A stretch of DNA of 64,000 nucleotides from Aliivibrio sp. EL58 (GCF_900312675.1 NZ_OMPC01000009.1:806001-870000); one strand, 5' to 3'. Positions 1 to 9,312 are shown, numbered from the stretch's first letter. The notes: a model not told the origin generated them from the sequence alone. A program made the numbers and translations.

Positions 1-145
1 ATCCTATACCCAATTGTATGATGGTGATGTCATCATGACTGGTACACCTCAAGGCGTTGGTGAAATTCATATGGGGGATATATTTCTTAGCCGCTTAAAG
101 CTAGATGGAAAGACACTGATTGAAGCTGAGTGGGTAGCAAGATAA
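1..145 (+). CDS. Fumarylacetoacetate hydrolase family protein, 3' end only
   Basis: An open frame enters from the left edge at base 2 and ends at TAA 143-145, giving 47 C-terminal residues. The segment DGDVIMTGTPQGVG matches the conserved glycine-rich loop of the FAH fold (YcgM-like acylpyruvate or 2-keto-4-pentenoate hydratase/isomerase enzymes), which act on dicarbonyl compounds with a divalent metal. The metal-binding acidic residues lie outside the window, so the substrate cannot be judged. The gene converges on the azlCD pair with only about 20 bases between them. Confidence 0.75.
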   Translation, partial: SYTQLYDGDVIMTGTPQGVGEIHMGDIFLSRLKLDGKTLIEAEWVAR

Positions 146-165
146 TAGCCTCCCACTCTTTGACC

Positions 166-486
166 CTATGCTGAAAATACCCATAAATTAAACACTAAGA
201 ATACGATCATGCTGATAATCGTTGTCAGTAGTACATTCTTAGTTTTCCATGCAATGAGAGCTGCAGTTAATGCCGCCCACAAATACGGGTTCGACCCAGA
301 AAGCGATAATTCATTGTCAGGCATAAATACAATTGGAGCCCAAATCGCGGTTAAAACAGCAGGACTTGAATAGCTTAATAACTTCTGAGTTTGAGCGTTT
401 AATCTAAGGGGTAATTTGGGTTCTAAAAACAAGTAGCGACTTAAAAACACTAACGCCGTCATTGCTAAAATTGATATGAAAATCAT
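166..486 (-). CDS. azlD: AzlD-family branched-chain amino acid transport subunit
   Basis: The 106-residue protein is almost entirely hydrophobic, with about four membrane segments. This is the usual size and look of the small AzlD/YgaH subunit that partners a larger AzlC/YgaZ protein in export of valine and related amino acids. Its start overlaps the end of the upstream azlC gene by four bases, so the two are translationally coupled, as is typical for this two-component exporter. Substrate is inferred from the family. No terminator is obvious in the short gap before the converging FAH gene. Confidence 0.8.
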   Translation of the reverse strand: MIFISILAMTALVFLSRYLFLEPKLPLRLNAQTQKLLSYSSPAVLTAIWAPIVFMPDNELSLSGSNPYLWAALTAALIAWKTKNVLLTTIISMIVFLVFNLWVFSA

Positions 487-1196
487 CCTCTTTTCCCTCT
501 TAATGTCTCTGTTAAATACCCTGCTACCATACCGCCAATACTCGCTATCATTAAACTGCCTTCAACTGAAAAATACGTCAGTGTGGCAGACAAGATTAAG
601 GCACTAATAACAGAGACAAGTACTGGACTATTTTTTATGGTAGGTACAACAATGGCAATAAAGGTCGCCGCCACCGCAAACTCTAACCCAAGCTCATTCA
701 ATGAGGGAATATAACTACCCGCAACAATTCCAGCTAAGGTTGCTGCATTCCAAAAGAAATAGAAACTGAATCCTGCACCTAATGCGTACCAACGATTAAA
801 TTGTTTTTCTGATTGGTGTCCACATACAGCAAACAGTTCATCGGTTAATAAAAAACCAAGGGATAAACGCCAACGAAGCGGTAAAGGGCTAATTTTATCT
901 CTCATCGAGACACTGTATAAAAAATGGCGCGAGGTAATAAAAAAAGTTGTCAGCAACATGGTTGTTAACCCTGCGCCAGCTTTAATCATTCCCATCGCGA
1001 CTAACTGAGCCGAACCTGCAAACAAAATTGCTGACATGGCTTGCCCTTCAAAAGGAGTAAGACCTACATCAATAGCAAATGAACCGGCTAATAACCCCCA
1101 TGGTAATACTGCGATGCTAAGTGGGATCATCGCTAATGTTCCTTGCCAAAAAAGACGAGAATTTGAACAAGGCTGTACGGCGGTATTTATATCCAT
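483..1196 (-). CDS. azlC: AzlC-family branched-chain amino acid exporter subunit
   Basis: The 237-residue membrane protein has the AzlC/YgaZ N-terminal signature (PLSIAVLPWGLLAGSFAIDV) and the GSAQLVAMGMI segment near residues 60-70, followed by several more hydrophobic helices. The family forms the large subunit of an inner-membrane amino acid exporter (branched-chain amino acids, possibly azaleucine). It precedes azlD with a four-base overlap. An AraC-type regulator ends about 70 bases upstream on the same strand and could control or be co-transcribed with the pair. Frame and length agree with the family. Confidence 0.85.
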   Translation of the reverse strand: MDINTAVQPCSNSRLFWQGTLAMIPLSIAVLPWGLLAGSFAIDVGLTPFEGQAMSAILFAGSAQLVAMGMIKAGAGLTTMLLTTFFITSRHFLYSVSMRDKISPLPLRWRLSLGFLLTDELFAVCGHQSEKQFNRWYALGAGFSFYFFWNAATLAGIVAGSYIPSLNELGLEFAVAATFIAIVVPTIKNSPVLVSVISALILSATLTYFSVEGSLMIASIGGMVAGYLTETLRGKRG

Positions 1197-1268
1197 AAAC
1201 TACTCTTTATTAAATCAAATCAGCCTATATTAGAGCTGTATTCCTTTACCTAAGATTGTACAAACTTG

Positions 1269-2105
1269 CTAAAACAATTTGAGGTATTGTCCCGGAGTTA
1301 TACCCATCGCTTTTTTAAAATGACGGTGTAAATGGCTCTGATCATGAAATCCCGTTTCTTGTGCAGTATCAGACAACGAATGCCCTTGCTTAAGAAGCTT
1401 TCTGGCCATTCGTAAGCGAGATTGAATTTGATAACTATGAGGAGGAAGACCAAACGCTTTTTGAAATGATCTAACTAGGTGATAAGCACTCAACTCACTT
1501 AAGCGTGATAAATCATCTAATGACACGTCAGCTTGAGGAAAATCGTCTAAAAACTCTTTCACTAAATAAAGAGGCCTTTGAGCTTTAGAGATTGCAGTCT
1601 CGGTGTAACGTGCACGGCTATGTTTGCACATAAGCTTAACCAAAGCGCCATAGACTAAGGTTTCCCTTAATAAACGGTTATCTGACTGCTCTAACATGGT
1701 AAATACTAATCTAAGTTGGTTCGCTAGCTCTGGATCATAAACTACTGGCTCTGCAAAATATGGAGCTCCAAACTGCCCACGGCTTAGCTCTTTACTAATG
1801 CTTTCTAATTGTTCAGGCAGTGGATACATCGCTTTATATCCCCAACCACCATCCGTTGCAGAATGTCCACTGTGTATATCATCGGCATTAATTAAGATAA
1901 TACTGTCTTGCGGTGCGGTATGATTCCCCCCAGTGCGATAAAAATTTTGCGCACCACGTTCAATCACTCCAATCGTATATCCTTCATGACTGTGACGTGA
2001 GAAAGTCTGCTTTTCATAATCAGCATTTAATATTTCAAGCCCTCCAAGCTCTTCTGCTACTTGGTAGTGTGCTATTTCTTTTTTTACTTTCTCATTTGCC
2101 ATCAT
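1269..2105 (-). CDS. AraC-family transcriptional regulator
   Basis: The 278-residue protein has an N-terminal cupin-like sensing domain (roughly residues 15-160, with FSRHSHEGYTIGVIERG typical of AraC ligand-binding domains). A C-terminal pair of helix-turn-helix motifs covers residues 180-278, ending in the GFHDQSHLHRHFKKAMGITP second HTH. It is transcribed divergently from a LysE exporter and lies just upstream of azlCD in the same direction. This suggests control of amino acid efflux, but that is inference from context. The effector is unknown. The first of two adjacent ATG codons was taken as start. Confidence 0.88.
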   Translation of the reverse strand: MMANEKVKKEIAHYQVAEELGGLEILNADYEKQTFSRHSHEGYTIGVIERGAQNFYRTGGNHTAPQDSIILINADDIHSGHSATDGGWGYKAMYPLPEQLESISKELSRGQFGAPYFAEPVVYDPELANQLRLVFTMLEQSDNRLLRETLVYGALVKLMCKHSRARYTETAISKAQRPLYLVKEFLDDFPQADVSLDDLSRLSELSAYHLVRSFQKAFGLPPHSYQIQSRLRMARKLLKQGHSLSDTAQETGFHDQSHLHRHFKKAMGITPGQYLKLF

Positions 2106-2194
2106 TCATCATGAACACATTTATCCCTATTTACTAAAGTATATAGTAAGCCCTCTCATTTCTTTTGTACAAAATTGCGCATTATTATTCTTTA

Positions 2195-2213
2195 ATATTA
2201 TTAACAATAATAT
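2195..2213. promoter_or_regulatory. AT-rich dyad in the araC-lysE divergent intergenic region
   Basis: ATATTATT at 2195-2202 and AATAATAT at 2206-2213 form a perfect 8-bp dyad with a 3-base centre. It sits between the divergently transcribed AraC regulator and the LysE exporter, where an operator would be expected. Because it is purely A/T, chance occurrence in this AT-rich gap is quite possible. Confidence 0.3.
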
Positions 2214-2324
2214 CTATATTTTTTAATGTATCGATTTTATATCACTAGGCGACTTTTTAATCATGGATCTTACCTCTTCACTACTATAAAATCCGCCTCC
2301 TGATTTATAATTCAAAATAAAATA

Positions 2325-2963
2325 ATGATTGATATTACTATTCTTCCGGTTTACTTAACCGCTGTTATCGCCCTACTTTTATTACCAGGCCCTGATATGC
2401 TGTTGATTGCTAGTTCAAGCATGAGTTACGGCCGTAAAGTCGGATTATTTGCCAGCTTAGGTAATGCGACCTCAGGTATTATTTTAACCTTGCTTGCTGC
2501 TTTAGGCGTATCTGCACTGATTGCGATGAGCCCTATTGCCTTAAAAGCATTACATCTCGTTGGTGGTGCCTACTTATTAAAAATGGGTTGGGATTGTATT
2601 CGAGCAGAAGCAGATGAAGCACCAGAATTACAACAAGGTTCGACGATGGCGACCACGTTTTACCAACGTGCTTTAGTTAGTAATTTATTGAACCCTAAAG
2701 CGTTAGTCTTCTTTGTGATGTTTTTACCACAATTTGTTTCTACCAATATTGCTGCAACCTCTGGCGAGCAAATGTTGGTGCTTGGCTTATTGCTTAACGT
2801 TCTTGGTTTATTGTTTAACTTAATCTTGGTAGCGTTAGTGGGAACACTTGGAAAGTCGCTAATCAATAACGTGAAATTCAGAACGTATCAGCATAAATTC
2901 ATGGGCGGGATTTTTATCATTCTTGCGCTATGGATGTTAAGTTCTTTTGTTACTGCGCTTTAA
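2325..2963 (+). CDS. LysE/RhtB-family amino acid exporter
   Basis: The 212-residue membrane protein begins with the LysE/RhtB signature: a first helix running into LLPGPDMLLIASSS, a long helix, then SNLLNPKALVFFVMFLPQF near residue 130. Members export amino acids or homoserine lactones across the inner membrane with about six helices. The gene is divergent from an AraC-type regulator, a common arrangement for this exporter family, and is followed by a strong hairpin terminator. Substrate cannot be assigned from sequence. Homoserine, threonine or related compounds are the usual candidates. Confidence 0.87.
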   Translation: MIDITILPVYLTAVIALLLLPGPDMLLIASSSMSYGRKVGLFASLGNATSGIILTLLAALGVSALIAMSPIALKALHLVGGAYLLKMGWDCIRAEADEAPELQQGSTMATTFYQRALVSNLLNPKALVFFVMFLPQFVSTNIAATSGEQMLVLGLLLNVLGLLFNLILVALVGTLGKSLINNVKFRTYQHKFMGGIFIILALWMLSSFVTAL

Positions 2964-2981
2964 TACAATTCAATATATATA

Positions 2982-3013
2982 AAAACGGTGAGCATTAAGC
3001 TCACCGTTTTTGT
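2982..3013. terminator. Bidirectional rho-independent terminator
   Basis: A 12-bp perfect stem (AAAACGGTGAGC at 2982-2993 with its complement at 2999-3010, loop ATTAA) is flanked by A and T runs. It can end both the rightward lysE and leftward phosphohexomutase transcripts. Confidence 0.9.
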
Positions 3014-3058
3014 TTCTAACCTACTTTTTAAAAGCTTAGTTTTTTGATCTTCTCACTT

Positions 3059-4765
3059 TTAAACTAGGCTCTTTTGATGCTCTTCAATTAAATGATCCAT
3101 CGCTTCATTAGCTTTAGTTTGAATGACCGAGTATTCATCTGTTGGTGCAATCGCTGCCACCACTTCGTAATAACACTTCAGTTTTGGCTCAGTACCTGAT
3201 GGGCGAACAATAATACGAGAGCCATCTTCTAAATGATAAATCACGACATCACTGGCTGGTAAATCGATTGATTCTGTCGTGCCATTTGAAAGATATCGCA
3301 GTGACGCTTTTAAATCTTCAGTAACCGCAATATTCACTCCAGCAATTTGTTTTGGTGGATTAGCCCTTAACTTATCTCCGACCGGTGGAGAGTTTGGTGC
3401 TAAAGCGATACTACGCTGTGCATTTATATACAATCCGTGAGTGCGATAAATTAATTCCAACTCATCCCAAACGCTCTTACCTTGTGTTGAAAGCTCTGCC
3501 GTTAATTGAGCAAAAGCAACTAAAGCAGATAAACCATCTTTATCCCACACTTCACTGCCAATGGTGTACCCAAGCGCTTCCTCATAGGCAAAAAGAAATT
3601 GTTTCTCTTCACTTTGTTTTTGCATCGCAACATTAGTTAACCATTTAAAGCCTGTTAGCGTTTGGAAATACTCGGCCCCTTTCGATTCAGCAATCTTTTT
3701 CAATAGCGTGGACGAAACGATGGTATTACCAACAAGCTGCTTACTTGGTTCTGTATGTTTCAACAGATAGTGCCCAAATAGAATACCTACCTGATCACCT
3801 GTGAGCATTTGATAACTGCCATCTGCTTTTCGCGCAGCAAGTGCAAAACGGTCTGCATCAGGATCATTAGCGCATGCAAGCTCTGCCTGTACTGAATCGG
3901 CTAACGCAATAACCATATCCATTGCCCCTTTTTCTTCAGGGTTGGGAAAATTTACCGTTGGGAAAGTGCCATCTGGCTCTCTTTGTTCTGCCACACTCAC
4001 CACATGATTAAATCCAGCATCACGTAATAAGGTCTCTGCCATATCGGCACCCACACCATGCATTGCGGTATAGGCAATCGAAATGGCTGATGGATTAGTA
4101 TGGTTTGAAAGCAATGGATTACTGTTCATGGTATCGCGGTAGCTTTGATAATATTCATCATCTAGCCAGACTAAAAGCCCTCGAGCCTCAGCATCACTCA
4201 ATGACATTAGTGGAATGGGTTTTGTGGCTGCAATATCAATCTCATTGGCAATACCTGAATCATGCGGCGGAATAATTTGCGCCCCATTCTCCCAATACAC
4301 TTTAAAACCATTATATTCTGGTGGGTTGTGGCTTGCGGTAACCACGACGGCTCCGGCTGCATTAAACTTCTTGATCCCATAAGCCACAATAGGTGTCGCT
4401 GCGACTTTTGTTGTTAAGAATACCTTAATACCTAATGCAGTTAATACACTGGCGGTATCATGAGCGAATTGTTGAGAATCAGTACGACCGTCATAACCAA
4501 TAACAACACCTCTTTCGCTAGCATTCGTGATGTTGTCTATTAAATAATGACCTAATCCAGTGGCTGTTTCTTGAATCACCAGACGATTCATTCGATTAGG
4601 CCCAGACCCGACCATTCCTCGCAATCCAGCGGTACCAAATTGAAGTCGAGAAGAGAAGCGATCTTTTAATTCTGCCATGTTTCCAATATCGACAAGGTAC
4701 TGAAGTTCTTCTCGAGTTCTTGGTTCTGGATCTCTACTCAACCAATTTGTTATTTTCTGCATCAT
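3059..4765 (-). CDS. Phosphohexomutase (phosphoglucomutase/phosphomannomutase, PgcA/PGM2 type)
   Basis: The alpha-D-phosphohexomutase superfamily protein interconverts hexose 1- and 6-phosphates. The active-site loop TASHNPPEYNGF carries the phosphoserine (Ser145). The metal loop DPDADRFA, the sugar-binding loop FAYEEALGY and the phosphate-binding RPSGTEPK near the C terminus are all present, so all four domains are intact. At 568 residues it resembles the longer PgcA/PGM2 group rather than E. coli Pgm. The ATG at 4765 (MMQKITNWL) was chosen because ATGAGG lies nine bases upstream; an in-frame ATG at 4780 would add five residues. Confidence 0.9.
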   Translation of the reverse strand: MMQKITNWLSRDPEPRTREELQYLVDIGNMAELKDRFSSRLQFGTAGLRGMVGSGPNRMNRLVIQETATGLGHYLIDNITNASERGVVIGYDGRTDSQQFAHDTASVLTALGIKVFLTTKVAATPIVAYGIKKFNAAGAVVVTASHNPPEYNGFKVYWENGAQIIPPHDSGIANEIDIAATKPIPLMSLSDAEARGLLVWLDDEYYQSYRDTMNSNPLLSNHTNPSAISIAYTAMHGVGADMAETLLRDAGFNHVVSVAEQREPDGTFPTVNFPNPEEKGAMDMVIALADSVQAELACANDPDADRFALAARKADGSYQMLTGDQVGILFGHYLLKHTEPSKQLVGNTIVSSTLLKKIAESKGAEYFQTLTGFKWLTNVAMQKQSEEKQFLFAYEEALGYTIGSEVWDKDGLSALVAFAQLTAELSTQGKSVWDELELIYRTHGLYINAQRSIALAPNSPPVGDKLRANPPKQIAGVNIAVTEDLKASLRYLSNGTTESIDLPASDVVIYHLEDGSRIIVRPSGTEPKLKCYYEVVAAIAPTDEYSVIQTKANEAMDHLIEEHQKSLV

Positions 4766-5016
4766 AATAAAAAACCTCATTACTGAATATTCATTAAGTC
4801 TAGATGATATCTATTATCAATTACATGAGCGCAATCGCTAAACTCAAGAAAATAATAGTTAACTATGAACAAATTATAGTTCTGATACGTAAATACTCTT
4901 AATACCATAAACATTAAAACATTTTATTCATGAGTTTTATCTTATTTTTAGTTAAAGAAGTGGTAAAGTGGAAAGAGTTAGCATTATTATAACCTGTTTA
5001 TTTGTAAGGATATTAT

Positions 5017-6012
5017 ATGAAAATCGCAATGTTCAGTACTAAATCTTATGATGAAGTTTCTTTCAATAGTATCAATCAAAATTACCAATTCGAATGTCAA
5101 TATTTCAACTTCCAACTCACTGAAAGTACAGCACCAATTGCAGATGGTGCTGATGTGGTTTGTGCATTCGTCAATGATGATTTATCTGCACCAGTCCTAG
5201 CTAAACTCGCCGAGCAAGGTACGAAACTAATCGCGATGCGTTGTGCTGGCTTTGATCGCGTAGATCTTGACGCAGCTAAAGAGCTTGGCCTTCAAGTAGT
5301 TCGAGTTCCTGCGTATTCTCCAGAAGCGATCGCAGAACACGCCGTTGGGATGATGATGTGTCTTAACCGTCGCTTTCATAAAGCATACCAACGAACTCGT
5401 GACGCTAACTTCTCTCTAGAAGGGTTAACTGGGTTTAATTTCTTTGGTAAAACTGTCGGGGTTATCGGCTCGGGAAAAATTGGCCTAGCAACAATGCGAA
5501 TTCTTAAAGGGTTAGGAATGGATATCTTGTGTTATGACCCATACCCAAGCCAAGTAGCGATGGATTTAGGGGTGAAATACACCACCCTTGATGAGATTTT
5601 TGCTAAATCAGATGTGATTACACTGCATTGTCCATTAACGTCTGAAAACACGCATTTATTAGATACTGATTCATTTGAGAAAATGAAAGATGGCGTAATG
5701 ATCATTAATACCAGTCGTGGCGGATTACTTAATTCAGCCAATGCAATTGAAGCCCTAAAAGCAGGAAAAATCGGCGCGTTAGGATTAGACGTTTATGATC
5801 ACGAGAAAGAGCTTTTCTTCCAAGATAAATCAAACGACATTATTACCGATGATGTTTTCCGTCGTTTATCTGCTTGCCATAATGTACTTTTCACAGGCCA
5901 CCAAGCCTTCTTAACTGAAGAAGCATTAGACAATATAGCCGCGACAACACTAGGTAGTATTGATGCATTTTTGAAGGGTGAAAGCTCTGGAAACGAATTG
6001 ATCCAAGCTTAG
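5017..6012 (+). CDS. ldhA: Fermentative D-lactate dehydrogenase
   Basis: The 331-residue protein follows E. coli LdhA along its whole length. It reduces pyruvate to D-lactate with NADH in the cytoplasm during mixed-acid fermentation. Visible are the Rossmann motif GVIGSGKIG, the substrate-binding region VRVPAYSPEAIAEHAVG, the NTSRGGL segment and catalytic His295 in the CHNVLFTGHQAF block. An AAGGA ribosome site precedes the ATG. It stands alone, divergent from the phosphohexomutase. A 12-bp hairpin follows the stop codon. Confidence 0.96.
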   Translation: MKIAMFSTKSYDEVSFNSINQNYQFECQYFNFQLTESTAPIADGADVVCAFVNDDLSAPVLAKLAEQGTKLIAMRCAGFDRVDLDAAKELGLQVVRVPAYSPEAIAEHAVGMMMCLNRRFHKAYQRTRDANFSLEGLTGFNFFGKTVGVIGSGKIGLATMRILKGLGMDILCYDPYPSQVAMDLGVKYTTLDEIFAKSDVITLHCPLTSENTHLLDTDSFEKMKDGVMIINTSRGGLLNSANAIEALKAGKIGALGLDVYDHEKELFFQDKSNDIITDDVFRRLSACHNVLFTGHQAFLTEEALDNIAATTLGSIDAFLKGESSGNELIQA

Positions 6013-6028
6013 TTACTATTAATATAAG

Positions 6029-6057
6029 CGCCTTACATAATTGACTTATGTAAGGCG
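6029..6057. terminator. Hairpin between ldhA and the response regulator
   Basis: CGCCTTACATAA (6029-6040) and its exact complement (6046-6057) form a 12-bp stem with loop TTGAC between convergent genes. The T-tract is weak, so terminator function is probable rather than certain. Confidence 0.65.
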
Positions 6058-6071
6058 TGTTATCAATGTGC

Positions 6072-6545
6072 TTATCTCAATCGGCTTAATACTACCTGCT
6101 GGTCTAAATGCTCTTGATAATCCGTATACTCCAACCCTTTATCAAAAATATATTCGGTGACTAAACGCGTTACTAATGCTCTTAATTCGTCGCCATTCCA
6201 TGGTTTTTCAATATAACTTTCAATACGTGCACGATTAATCGCTGTAATGGTATCTTGATGCGTCGCTTGCCCTGTTAATAATACTTTTTTTGTTCTTAAG
6301 AAACGATAATCGTGAGAAACATCAGTCAATAATTCAACACCATTTTTTCCTGGCATTACGTGATCGGATAGTACTAAAGCAATATATCCTCCTTCGCTGT
6401 CTAACTCATCCATCAAGTCCAATGCTTCATCCGCAGATTCACATTCCTCGATATTAATCCATGATTTAAGTGGCGTAAGATCTTGCAAAACGGCACTCAG
6501 CACTTCCCTTTGATCGTCTACACAAATCAGATTAAGCTTTTCCAT
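6072..6545 (-). CDS. Single-domain response regulator
   Basis: The 157-residue protein is a CheY-like receiver with no output domain. Acidic residues sit in LICVDDQREV near the N terminus, the phosphoacceptor is Asp61 in LVLSDHVMPGKNG, Thr lies in KVLLTGQA, and Lys in YIEKPW. About 35 residues without a recognised domain follow. It overlaps the upstream histidine kinase gene by 14 bases and so almost certainly receives phosphate from it. Output must be by protein interaction or further phosphotransfer. Confidence 0.88.
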   Translation of the reverse strand: MEKLNLICVDDQREVLSAVLQDLTPLKSWINIEECESADEALDLMDELDSEGGYIALVLSDHVMPGKNGVELLTDVSHDYRFLRTKKVLLTGQATHQDTITAINRARIESYIEKPWNGDELRALVTRLVTEYIFDKGLEYTDYQEHLDQQVVLSRLR

Positions 6546-7872
6546 GACCGTCCTCGACTGGCAATTTAATTCTAAAAATGGTTTTCTCTTGATTGCTCTT
6601 TACTGCAATTGAGCCACCGTATCCTGTAATGATCCGCTTTACGATGGCTAGACCGAGCCCTAAACCAAAAGAAAGTCCGCCCTTTTTGGTGGTAAAATTC
6701 GGTTGGAATATTTTACGTCGAGTTACCTCATCTATTTCAGGGCCATTATTAGCAATAGTCACTAAAACAAATCGGTCTGATACTCGCGTTGAAATTTCAA
6801 TTTCAGGTGTTTGTGTTTTCTCCATGGCATCGCTGGCATTTTTAATGACATTCGCCCAGATCTGAACTAACTCTGTTGCTGATGCTTTTACCATCGGCAT
6901 TGCAGCAGGACTCAAATGTACTGACACTCGTCTCAAATCACTCTGCAATAAGACGAGCGCTTTATTAATGCTGTCATTCACATCAAGAATCTCATCTGTA
7001 TCTATATCTGTTCGACCAAGTTGCTTCACTGAACGAACAATACCAACAGAATGCCTTGCCGCCAACCGCATATCATGCAAGTCTCGCCCAATATGCCAAT
7101 AGCGTATAGCTTGCTCAGGAGACCTTAACCAATACGTTGATAAATCTCCACGAGGTACCGCACGAGCTAATTCACGAGCAAGATCTCTTTCAAGACCATA
7201 GCGCTCTTCTATTTCACGTCCTCTTGTACGTACCTCTGATGAGCTAATATTTTGACCATTCATTAAACCTTGATCAACAAAACTACTCGCCTCTGGGTGT
7301 ATCTCTTCCAGTAACTCTAAAATAATAGATTGCAGTCGTTCTGTTTTACTGCTTAAGACCCCAACCGCATTATTAAGCTCATGAGCAATACCCGCAGCCA
7401 GTTGACCAAGTGTGGTCATTTGTTCTGCCGAATAGAGTTTTTGTAACGCTTTTTCTTTCTCTATCGATTCTTGCATGGCTCTGCGCTGCCTACGAGAAAG
7501 TTCATTAACAATAATAGGGGTAAACTGCGCCGTAAGTGGCCCATAACGCTCTAATTCAACCGCCGTAGTTTTTGTATCTATCCACCCTAACTCGCTTTCT
7601 GTTTTACTGATTACCGTTGAAGAAGCGATTAATGTTTCAGAAAAAAAACTGTGAACCCCAATAAATGCGCCTTTAGAGGCACTAAATACCATAGCTTGAC
7701 TTTCACTGTCTTCTTCTTGATAAAATCCTTCTAACTCACCAGAACAAACATAGTAGAGCCGATCATTATCTGCGCCTTGCTCTAAGATCGTCTCACCTGC
7801 AGGAATGACAATTCTTCGCTCTTCTTGACTGAAATAAGCATCAATCAAACGCTGAAACTTCTCTTGATTCAT
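6532..7872 (-). CDS. Sensor histidine kinase with N-terminal cyclic-nucleotide-binding-like domain
   Basis: The 446-residue protein lacks evident membrane segments. Residues 10-125 look like a Crp/cNMP-binding beta barrel (IPAGETILEQGADNDRLYYV). The phosphoacceptor helix AAGIAHELNNAVG has His164. About 85 residues lie between this helix and the second dimerisation helix (AARHSVGIVRSVKQLG), longer than usual for HisKA. The ATPase domain has the N box NVIKNASDAM, IANNGPEID and GLGLGLAIVKR. It is coupled to the downstream receiver gene and follows the DASS transporter by three bases. Cytoplasmic sensing of a nucleotide or redox cue is inferred. Confidence 0.85.
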   Translation of the reverse strand: MNQEKFQRLIDAYFSQEERRIVIPAGETILEQGADNDRLYYVCSGELEGFYQEEDSESQAMVFSASKGAFIGVHSFFSETLIASSTVISKTESELGWIDTKTTAVELERYGPLTAQFTPIIVNELSRRQRRAMQESIEKEKALQKLYSAEQMTTLGQLAAGIAHELNNAVGVLSSKTERLQSIILELLEEIHPEASSFVDQGLMNGQNISSSEVRTRGREIEERYGLERDLARELARAVPRGDLSTYWLRSPEQAIRYWHIGRDLHDMRLAARHSVGIVRSVKQLGRTDIDTDEILDVNDSINKALVLLQSDLRRVSVHLSPAAMPMVKASATELVQIWANVIKNASDAMEKTQTPEIEISTRVSDRFVLVTIANNGPEIDEVTRRKIFQPNFTTKKGGLSFGLGLGLAIVKRIITGYGGSIAVKSNQEKTIFRIKLPVEDGHGKA

Positions 7873-7875
7873 AGG

Positions 7876-9312
7876 CTATCCAATATGACCAACAGTATGA
7901 AGGATCCATACCATAACAAAGCTTAATAGCACACCAACGACACCCAATATCACACCTGTTTTTGCCATTTGGCTACTTTCAACATTACCCGTAGCATGGG
8001 CTAACGCATTCGGTGGTGTACTGATTGGTAATGACATACCTAGAGAAGCGGCAAATGTAACTATCAGTATTAAGGTTAGCTCACCACCTAACGGGGTCAA
8101 TGACGTCATTGATGTACCTAACGCTGCCATGATCGGCATCAATAAGTTGGCCGTTGCTGTATGAGACATGAAGTTTGCCATGACTAAACATAAGAATGCC
8201 GCACCAAATAAAACCACATAAGGAGAATAAGCATCAAAAGGAATACTGTGAACCACTAACTTAGCCAAGCCTGTTTTGTCTAAAGCTAAACCAAGTGCGA
8301 TACCACCTGAAACTAACCACAGCACATCCCATGATATTTTCTTAAGATCTTCTTTGTTGATGATCCCAGTCAGAGAGAAAACCGCAACTGGAATTAGCGC
8401 AACAGTATATGAGTTCATGCCATGACTTGATCCCATTAACCATAAAAGGATCGTTCCTGCGAAAGTGATGTACACCATGATCGCTTTTGGTGTTTTTAAG
8501 AACTTACCTTTGATATCTAAATTCATTGTGGTTTGTTTTGCTGGGTACAAATAGGTAATTAAAAACCAAGCAAGCGCCATCATTACAATGACAAATGGCA
8601 CCCCAAATACCATCCACTCACCAAAAGTAATTAAGTTATCACCCACGAGATATTTTAGTGCGATAGCATTCGGTGGCGTTCCAATCGGAGTTCCAATACC
8701 GCCAATATTTGCCGCAATAGGGATACATAAAGCAAACGCAATTCGACCGGGATCTTTAGGACCAAATACAGCAATAACAGGCGTTAAGATCGATAACATC
8801 ATTGCTGTTGTTGCGGTGTTTGACATGAACATCGAGAAAATACCCGTGATCAGCATCAACCCCAACATTACAAATTTTGGATCGGTTCCAAACGGTTTAA
8901 GTAATACTCTGGCTAAGTTGACATCTAATCGATATTTCGTTGCAGCCATTGCGAGAAAGAAACCACCTAAGAACAGCATAATTATGGGACTGGCAAAGGT
9001 TGCCATAATATCACTGTAATTTAGCAACTCTCCAAAATGAGGCACATCTTGATTCATCTTAAATAAAATAAATCCTTTATCAGAAACCATTAAAAGCTCT
9101 AAAACAATAATGACTACTGAGGTTGCATAAATTGGAATTGGTTCAAATACCCAGCACAGTGCTGCCAATAAAAAGATAGCAATAACACGCTGCTGAATGA
9201 TCGTCATTCCTTCAAAAGGAAAAGCTGACAAAGGCATCAAAAGAATGATGAGTGGGATAATTGTTGGGATTAAATACTTCATGTATTGACGCATAACGCT
9301 ACCGACTTCCAT
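7876..9312 (-). CDS. DASS-family (SLC13/INDY-like) sodium:dicarboxylate symporter
   Basis: The 478-residue, highly hydrophobic protein is close in length to the Vibrio INDY transporter. It carries the paired substrate/sodium-binding signatures of the family, MSNTATTAMM in the first half and MSHTATANLLMP in the second, plus GTPIGTPPNAIAL and SLPISTPPNALAHA helix-loop motifs. These proteins import succinate, malate, fumarate or citrate with sodium. The downstream kinase and receiver genes on the same strand suggest a co-transcribed control circuit. An alternative start seven codons in (MRQYMKYL) is possible. Confidence 0.88.
   Translation of the reverse strand: MEVGSVMRQYMKYLIPTIIPLIILLMPLSAFPFEGMTIIQQRVIAIFLLAALCWVFEPIPIYATSVVIIVLELLMVSDKGFILFKMNQDVPHFGELLNYSDIMATFASPIIMLFLGGFFLAMAATKYRLDVNLARVLLKPFGTDPKFVMLGLMLITGIFSMFMSNTATTAMMLSILTPVIAVFGPKDPGRIAFALCIPIAANIGGIGTPIGTPPNAIALKYLVGDNLITFGEWMVFGVPFVIVMMALAWFLITYLYPAKQTTMNLDIKGKFLKTPKAIMVYITFAGTILLWLMGSSHGMNSYTVALIPVAVFSLTGIINKEDLKKISWDVLWLVSGGIALGLALDKTGLAKLVVHSIPFDAYSPYVVLFGAAFLCLVMANFMSHTATANLLMPIMAALGTSMTSLTPLGGELTLILIVTFAASLGMSLPISTPPNALAHATGNVESSQMAKTGVILGVVGVLLSFVMVWILHTVGHIG

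Noticed and set aside
8588-9019. 143-codon plus-strand frame inside the DASS transporter gene
   Set aside because: It is antisense to a well-supported membrane protein gene and has no recognisable domain.
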